From positions 17,309,428 through 17,373,427 of the forward strand of contig NC_084803.1 of NCBI RefSeq assembly GCF_963583255.1: a stretch of DNA of 64,000 nt, read 5' to 3'. The position numbers were made by a program, and so were the translations under genes. This document shows positions 58,901 to 64,000 of the stretch, in pieces; within the stretch, counting starts at the first letter, position 1, and every line of letters starts with the position of its first letter. Source of the DNA: Pyrus communis. Taxonomy: Eukaryota > Streptophyta > Magnoliopsida > Rosales > Rosaceae. The notes beneath the pieces are model-generated. The model saw nothing but the letters and a program-made list of their open reading frames with translations. It searched no databases and was not told the DNA's origin.

Positions 58901-61304
58901 AAAATATTGCTTACCAAAATAACACCATGCAATTGGATACGAACTTTCCACACTAGTCCAACAAAGAGAAAAAGCAGTTACATAGAATACAACAATCACA
59001 AGTCTAAGAGGATAAATGTACCTGCTGCAGCAATGGCAGCACCAGCTAACATTGCAGAAGCAGGAGGTGCCATGTCAAAACCACTGATCCGTTTGCTGCA
59101 AGTCATTAGTATTAGGATACCAAGAACAGAGTCAATATAAAAGAGACAACTTAAAGGCACGAGACCAAAAACCTACATTCTGCAAAACGTTGTTATCACA
59201 GTTCCACAGAAAAATAATATCGCAAAGTTACCTGTCCCACCCCAAACTTATACCTACATGAAACTCATACACAAAAAATCACTACTACAAATTTCATAGA
59301 AGTTGACAGTTCACTACCTACCTAAAATGGTATATTTAGGTATAAATTTGGGGTGAGACAGGCATTCATATATCCAGGGGTGTGGTGGTGAAAAGCGGGG
59401 TTCGAAATTGATTATGTACATCCCAAGACAAATGAAACAGAACCACGTCTTTCACCACCACACTAGCTAGCCAATGCATAGTCAATCATTAGGAATAAAG
59501 ACGGCAAATAAACAAAATTACCAACAAGAGTTTGGTCAAAGACACCCAAAATCGAATAAGGAAAATAAATTTAATGAAAATAACTCATCAACCAAGTATT
59601 TATTCCAAGATACTTGGGATTTGGTGCAAAAGTTACAAGTCCTTTGCCAACCTCTCAAGAAGAAAAATACCTTTTTGAGCGTGAACGAGAACGTGACCTT
59701 GATCTGGATTTGTGCTCAGATCTACCCCTTGAACGAGACCGCGACTTGCGCCTGTGCCTATCCTCTCTGTCTCTGTCATGATCCCTCCGCCTGTAAAATC
59801 ATTGCATAAATTATAATAGTAATAGGACAAAAAGAATCTCAAGGATTTGTTTCTAATACAGAAATTTATAGGTAAGCTTCACAAGACAAATTCGCATACT
59901 AGTTATATAGCAGTATAAAAATTCCTCATTGCACGAATTGCATCAAAATCAGTTGATATTTACACAACCAAGTTCCTCATCTCCTAACAGAAAATTCATT
60001 TAAAGGTAAACAATGGAATCAAATTGGTCATACCTATCAGAGTCCCGGGTACGGTAGTGATCATCGTCGTCGTCATCCTTATCTCTCCGTCGCTCACTTC
60101 TTTCACGATCCCTGTGGCGGTCTCTGTGATGACGATCACGATCCCTGTCTCGGTCCCTTTCTCTTTCTCTATCCCGATTCCTATCCCTATCCCTAGCCCT
60201 ATCTCTGTCCCTGTCCCTATCCTTGTCCTTGCTTCTCCCCCTGTCTCTGTCCCTGTCCCTGTCCCTGTCCCTATCCTTATCTCTGTCCTTCTCCTTATCA
60301 CGCCCTTTATCTCTATCCTTTTCTCTGCTCTTTGAAGATTCTCTCTCATAATCATGATGTTCATGCTGCAAAAGAGATGATTAAATCAGTGTAATGTAAA
60401 ATAAATGATGAAACCAAGCTAATATACACCCCTTTCCACAAGATACTTCAATATAATTATTTCACCAGAACAAATATGTACATTCTAGTGTTATTAAATA
60501 TCAAAGTGTCATCCCATCTATAACAGAATACATAACTGCAATTCTGTGACATTTGCGTATAAGTACAAGAGAATTGTCTACAGCACAATAACGACACAGC
60601 CAGAACATCTTGCACAACGTACATCATCACATCTATACTAGAATGCATAATTGCAACAATTGCGCACATGCATAAGAAATCGTACGCAACTATAAGCATT
60701 AAACATCAACAACCAAATAGGCAAGAGACATAAACCAGTTTAATAAACCCTGACTAACAGAGAATTCTATGAAGAAACCTCGCCATAGAAACCCCCAAAC
60801 CCCAAAATTCACCAGCTAAAAAGAATTCCATAAAATAGTTATATAAGCACACAAATTCAAAGCAGAAAACGAGTAGATCATACAAAGACAGAAATTGGGA
60901 TGAAAAAAAAAAAGCCCGCAGAAGTCAATATATTCAAAGAACCCTAATTTAACAACCAATTCGGCTAACCCAACCAAAACCCTAAAACACTCTCATAAAC
61001 GCAACATCTTCGCATCGATCTTACAATTAAGTAATCGAAAGCAAACAAGAATCTAAGGAATCAATCGTATACGTTTGCGACACAAGGCGTACCTGAGATT
61101 CAATTAAGTAATCGAAAGCAAACAAGAATCTATGGAATCAATCGTATACTTTTGCGACACGAGGCGTACCTGAGATTTGGAATCGCTGTAATCGTCGGCA
61201 CCGCCATGGTTGGCGGCACGAGGTTGAGGAGAGGACCCACCGTCGGCGTAGTTGCCAGCGTCCTCTCCGTTGTCTTCGTACCTTCCTTCGTAGTCCGTCA
61301 TCAT
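55930..61304 (-). CDS. U2AF65: Splicing factor U2AF large subunit, 13 coding exons, 602 aa
   Basis: Exons (minus): 61304-61170, 60365-60034, 59790-59671, 59095-59022, 58382-58312, 57966-57919, 57813-57754, 57621-57561, 57472-57360, 57237-56791, 56645-56504, 56237-56170, 56067-55930; all introns GT/AG, total 1809 nt. The nuclear protein recognises the polypyrimidine tract and helps U2 snRNP bind the branch site. Layout: acidic start; Arg/Asp and Arg/Ser-rich region (about 46-195) ending in SRSRSRS; KRISGFDM-type linker, likely for small-subunit contact; RRM1 (about 267-350, RRVYVGGLPP); RRM2 (about 387-465, DRIFVGGLPYYF); and C-terminal UHM (about 490-600) with DDILEDM and RKF (residues 578-580). 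Intron 1's donor lies in a 77-bp tandem duplication, and exon 6 has a CAGCAG tandem acceptor. MMTDYEG gives two possible starts one codon apart. Confidence 0.95.
60060..60340 (-). repeat. Hexanucleotide-type coding repeat (RD/RE tract) in U2AF65 exon 2
   Basis: Degenerate AGGGAC/AGAGAC-type hexamers code for a long Arg-Asp/Arg-Glu run (KDRDRDRDRDRDRDR). The tract may vary in length between individuals. Confidence 0.85.
61026..61179 (-). repeat. 77-bp tandem duplication spanning the U2AF65 intron-1 splice donor
   Basis: Units start with attaagtaatcg at 61026 and 61103 and differ at only a few positions. Each contains CTCAG|GTACG on the minus strand, so two equal splice donors exist: exon ends at 61170 (used in the model) and at 61093. 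Using the distal one would add 77 nt and reach an in-frame stop at 61106-61104 after about 66 codons. Confidence 0.92.
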
Positions 61305-61826
61305 AGGTTTCCGCTACCTCGCAGTTGAAGTCTCGATGTTGCAAACCTACTTGATGTTTGTTTCTCGGGAAAATTGTCTGCGATTATAGTGAGTCTGAGC
61401 GAGCAGTGAGAGAAATCTAGGGCTCGATAATTGGGCTTTTTCCCCTTTATTCCAAGTTAAATGGTAGCGAGGGGAAGGGATTACTGAGGGCGGTAAATTT
61501 TATTTTTATATTTTTTTAATTTTTTTACAATATGCTGTAGGCAGTAATATTCAGAGAGAACTACCTAACGTCGAAGCGACGGCGAGGGCAATGACATTAC
61601 TGTTTAAGGAGTGCTATTTTTATTTTTATTTTTATTTTTTCTACGTCCTATTCAATTTTCAACTTTTGAATTAAATAAATTAAAAAAATTGATAACTAAA
61701 ATTAATAAGACTTTGTGAGAGGCAAAATTGGCTACGTGAACAACACTTTCCTACTATTTACTCTAGAAGGTATTTTTGTGCAATTTAACAGTTGGGCAAA
61801 GGTAAAGGTGATTACTATTTACAAAT
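61305..61826. promoter_or_regulatory. U2AF65 5' leader and promoter region
   Basis: Upstream of the minus-strand start. The first 120 bases are mixed-composition leader. Beyond about 61440 it becomes AT-rich with runs of ttttta. No TATA box was confidently located, and no other gene is seen. Confidence 0.45.
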
Positions 61827-61949
61827 GGATAAAGTGTTATTGGCATTCTAAAAATCTCATTCTACACTCCTCACAAGCGTATTTTTCTTTCCTAATATAG
61901 AAAATTTGGAGTGTAGAATGAGATTTTTGAAGTGCTAATAACAATTCCC
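61827..61949. mobile_element. Second copy of the hAT-like MITE at 1988-2108
   Basis: Same inverted-repeat family (aaaatctcattctacactcc and gtgtagaatgagattttt), in the opposite orientation by its asymmetric centre. Flanked by tacaaat at 61820-61826 and 61950-61956 (seven bases, eighth mismatched). Confidence 0.75.
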
Positions 61950-62177
61950 TACAAATATCTTGTTTTATTTTTTTTTTTTTTATGTTTTATTGGTCTTATC
62001 CTCTATGTATCATTATCGCTTTAGATTTTCGATGATATTTTGATATTTTCAACCATTCTCGTTGCACAACGTTTCATTACCCATTAATAGTATATACTCA
62101 TATTTTATATAAGGTTCTCGACTATTTACCTGGTGCCATTTCTTTTTATCCAATCTTTTGATTTCCTCATATTTCTC

Positions 62178-62314
62178 CATATGGAAAAGGATCATCGCCG
62201 AATCCTTTTCCTGAAGATCCTAACGAAAACTAACTGTACCATACGATGAACGAATACGGTAGCAAAATTCTTAGGAAAAGAATTCGGCGAGCATCTTTTT
62301 CCTCTCCATATAAA
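62178..62314. repeat. Imperfect 137-bp palindrome, MITE-like
   Basis: The arms atatggaaaaggatcatcg and ccgaatccttttcctgaaga pair with the complement of gaattcggcgagcatctttt and cctctccatat around a centre near 62245. Confidence 0.7.
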
Positions 62315-62399
62315 CCCTGCAGCCCAACCACATCATGTTCTTTCATCAATATCTAAGCTGAGGAGGTTGTTATCTTATTAATTCATGTGGCATCTTCTA

Positions 62400-62640
62400 A
62401 TTGGTTTTGTGGGTTCCACATGGCAGCCATGTAAGCACACTAATGAATTTTTTTAATGGAGTTGGATGACAAGAACAACATTGATGACTGAAGCAAAACA
62501 TGAGGGACAAAATTGTTGAGTTTGGAACATAAGGACCAAACCGATCAGTTGACAAAATGATAAGGAATCATTTGTGATAAAAAAAATTCCAAAACAGTGG
62601 CATAGGAGTGGGCACAACATACGTCTGGTTTTGTTTTAAA
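62400..62640. other. AT-rich spacer
   Basis: Nothing recognised between the palindrome and the next MITE. Confidence 0.4.
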
Positions 62641-62644
62641 TTAA

Positions 62645-62810
62645 AAAAAAACTTTAACAAAAAGCTCTCGGGTACTGTTTACTTTAACGAAAAACCACAT
62701 TTTTACACTAAAATGTCAATCATGATACTATTCACTTTCCCCTTTATTTTGTCCTTATCATTAAAACTCAAAGTTTTCAAGCCATTTTCATTAGTTTGTC
62801 TTTTAAAAAA
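62645..62810. mobile_element. MITE of the gggaactttaac family, complete-type copy
   Basis: Runs aactttaacaaaaagctct ... actgtttactttaacgaaaa ... cattaaaactcaaagttttc ... ccattttcattag. It matches, in reverse orientation, the two halves at 62936-62967 and 63838-63955. Confidence 0.7.
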
Positions 62811-62935
62811 TTAGAATTAGTCTCACCCTACTCTGTTTCATTTTCAAACGGGTTCGGCCTGACCCTTCCAATTTTAGGCTCAGCTCGAAGCCCAGCCCCG
62901 TTTGGTTCTTACGAGTCTATGTGTCCTTTTTTTTA

Positions 62936-63955
62936 AGAAAAACTAATGAAAATGGCTTGAAAACTTTGGCCTCGTTTGACACGCCATATAAGACCACCGG
63001 ATAGTGCTAATAATACGGAACGGATGTTTGGTGAGCTTCGTATTAAATAAGCACCAGATTATTTAATCCGACCCCACTTTTTTTATCCCCTTCACACCCG
63101 CTTGTTTATCCCGTCCCAAACCTCTATATTATTTAGTCAGGTGCATCTCTCTCACTTACACTGGCTCACTCCGTCCCTCTCTCACGCACTCTCCTTCAAC
63201 TCTCTCACATTGCCTGCTATCTCTCGTCTACTTCCAGGTTCGTCTTCGTCTCCATCTTTTTTTTTCTCTCTCTCTCTTCCTCCCTCTTTTGCACACACAC
63301 CTCCCACCTCTCTGTTTGCCTTTGATTTCTGACAAAAAATTCTTCCGAGGAAGATGATGATTCAAATTCTTCCAATCTGGGCTCCGACAACGAGAAGGAC
63401 GATGAGGAAGGGAGCTAGGCTCCGACGAGGAGGGGTATATCAATTCGAATATGGGCTCTGATGAGGAAGGGAGCTGGGCTCCGACGAGGAGGGGGATAGG
63501 AATTCGAATATAGGCCCCGAGTTCTCGACCCTGGCCGCTACTCCTCTGCAATCGGTTGCCGAGGGTGGGATTGATGTGCGGGGAAGATGGTGAAGAAGGA
63601 AGATGCGATTGAGAGGAGTCCTGGTTTTTTTTTCCTTTTTATTTTTTATTTTTTATTTTAATTTTAACAACAATTATTGTGAATTAAAAAAAATTATTAC
63701 AGTTCGACGTATTATCCGATGCATAAATTAATCCGATACAATACCAAACGCTCGACTAATTTAGTCAGTACTATCTGACGACTATTTATCCTATCCGATT
63801 GAAATAGTTAGTACAGTCCGAGCTGCCAAACGAGGCCTTTGAGTTTTAACGATAAGGACAAAATAAAAGGTAGAGTAAATAGTACCATGATTGACTTTTT
63901 AGTATAAAAATATGGTTTTTCATTAAAGTGAATAGTACCAGGAGTTTTTTTTTTG
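62936..63955. mobile_element. Second MITE of the same family, split by another element
   Basis: The left piece (about 62936-62967: aaaactaatgaaaatggctt then gaaaacttt) and the right piece (63838-63955: tttgagttttaacgataagg ... gttaaagttccc) join into one copy once 62968-63837 and one ttt are removed. The intact copy at 62645-62810 gives the uninterrupted sequence aaaactttgagttt (in complement). Confidence 0.78.
62968..63837. mobile_element. 870-bp TIR element inserted in the MITE, PIF/Harbinger-like
   Basis: Starts ggcctcgtttgacac and ends gctgccaaacgaggcc, with inverted ends GGCCTCGTTTG. It is flanked by ttt on both sides (62965-62967, 63838-63840); shifting the ends by one base would give a 5-bp ctttg duplication instead. 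The centre is CT-rich, then has a direct repeat of about 60 bp with ctccgacgaggagg (63419 and about 63479). Open frames at 63102-63551 are compositional. Confidence 0.75.
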
Positions 63956-64000
63956 TTAAAGTTCCCTTTTTTTTAATTTTACATTTTTTTTTTCTATTGT

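Noticed and set aside
60024..60335. 103-codon plus-strand frame of Val/Pro/Ile/Ser repeats
   Set aside because: Antisense reading of the Arg-Asp repeat in U2AF65 exon 2.

Overview
The window looks like plant nuclear DNA, most likely a woody eudicot and plausibly apple/pear-type Rosaceae. This rests on inference: the intron-bearing plant genes, a polyol (sorbitol-type) transporter, AT-rich spacers with long homopolymers, and the dense mix of Copia, Tekay-type Gypsy, MULE, SINE and MITE elements. Nothing bacterial or viral was seen.

Five host genes are supported. A DUF620 gene (5723-7626, minus, 3 exons) and a polyol/monosaccharide transporter (10051-11750, minus, 2 exons) lie on the left. An OVATE-family repressor (45767-46768, plus, 1 exon) stands alone. 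On the right are a mitochondrial-type P-class PPR protein (54041-55258, minus, 1 exon) and the splicing factor U2AF large subunit (55930-61304, minus, 13 coding exons, 602 aa). The exon chains were built by hand from GT/AG borders and all keep frame. Between them are gene scraps: an SF3B4-like piece that still has an exon/intron border, a hAT transposase fragment and two LINE remnants.

The middle (14.4-39.5 kb) is a retrotransposon nest whose order can be read from target-site duplications (TSDs). A Copia element on the minus strand spans 14432-32578 (TSD tatat). Its leader was split twice within 29 bp, by a 2.17 kb solo LTR (20933-23098, TSD cacct) and by an 8.8 kb Tekay-like Gypsy (23128-31918, TSD ttatg/ttctg). 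A 1.68 kb MULE-like element with a 9-bp TSD abuts the Copia 5' LTR. Next comes a second, decayed Copia-like element (34531-39463, TSD cctag). Its right LTR was cut by a 1.14 kb MULE (38304-39440) with a 9-bp TSD, and its left LTR preserves the empty site.

Other elements with readable ends are a 1.54 kb MULE at 381-1916, a 298-bp MULE-type MITE at 39517-39814, a Tourist-like 1.04 kb element at 42817-43854, a complete tRNA-type SINE at 47865-48078 with a 16-bp TSD, one hAT-like MITE family near both window edges (1988-2108, 61827-61949), and a nested pair at 62936-63955.

I found no convincing new biological system. The points most worth checking are a 77-bp tandem duplication that copies the intron-1 5' splice site of U2AF65, a Gln-to-Glu change at the sugar-site motif of the transporter, 51-bp (17-codon) tandem repeats inside the solo LTR, repeated hairpins in the Gypsy LTR, and the MULE interiors as possible captured sequence.
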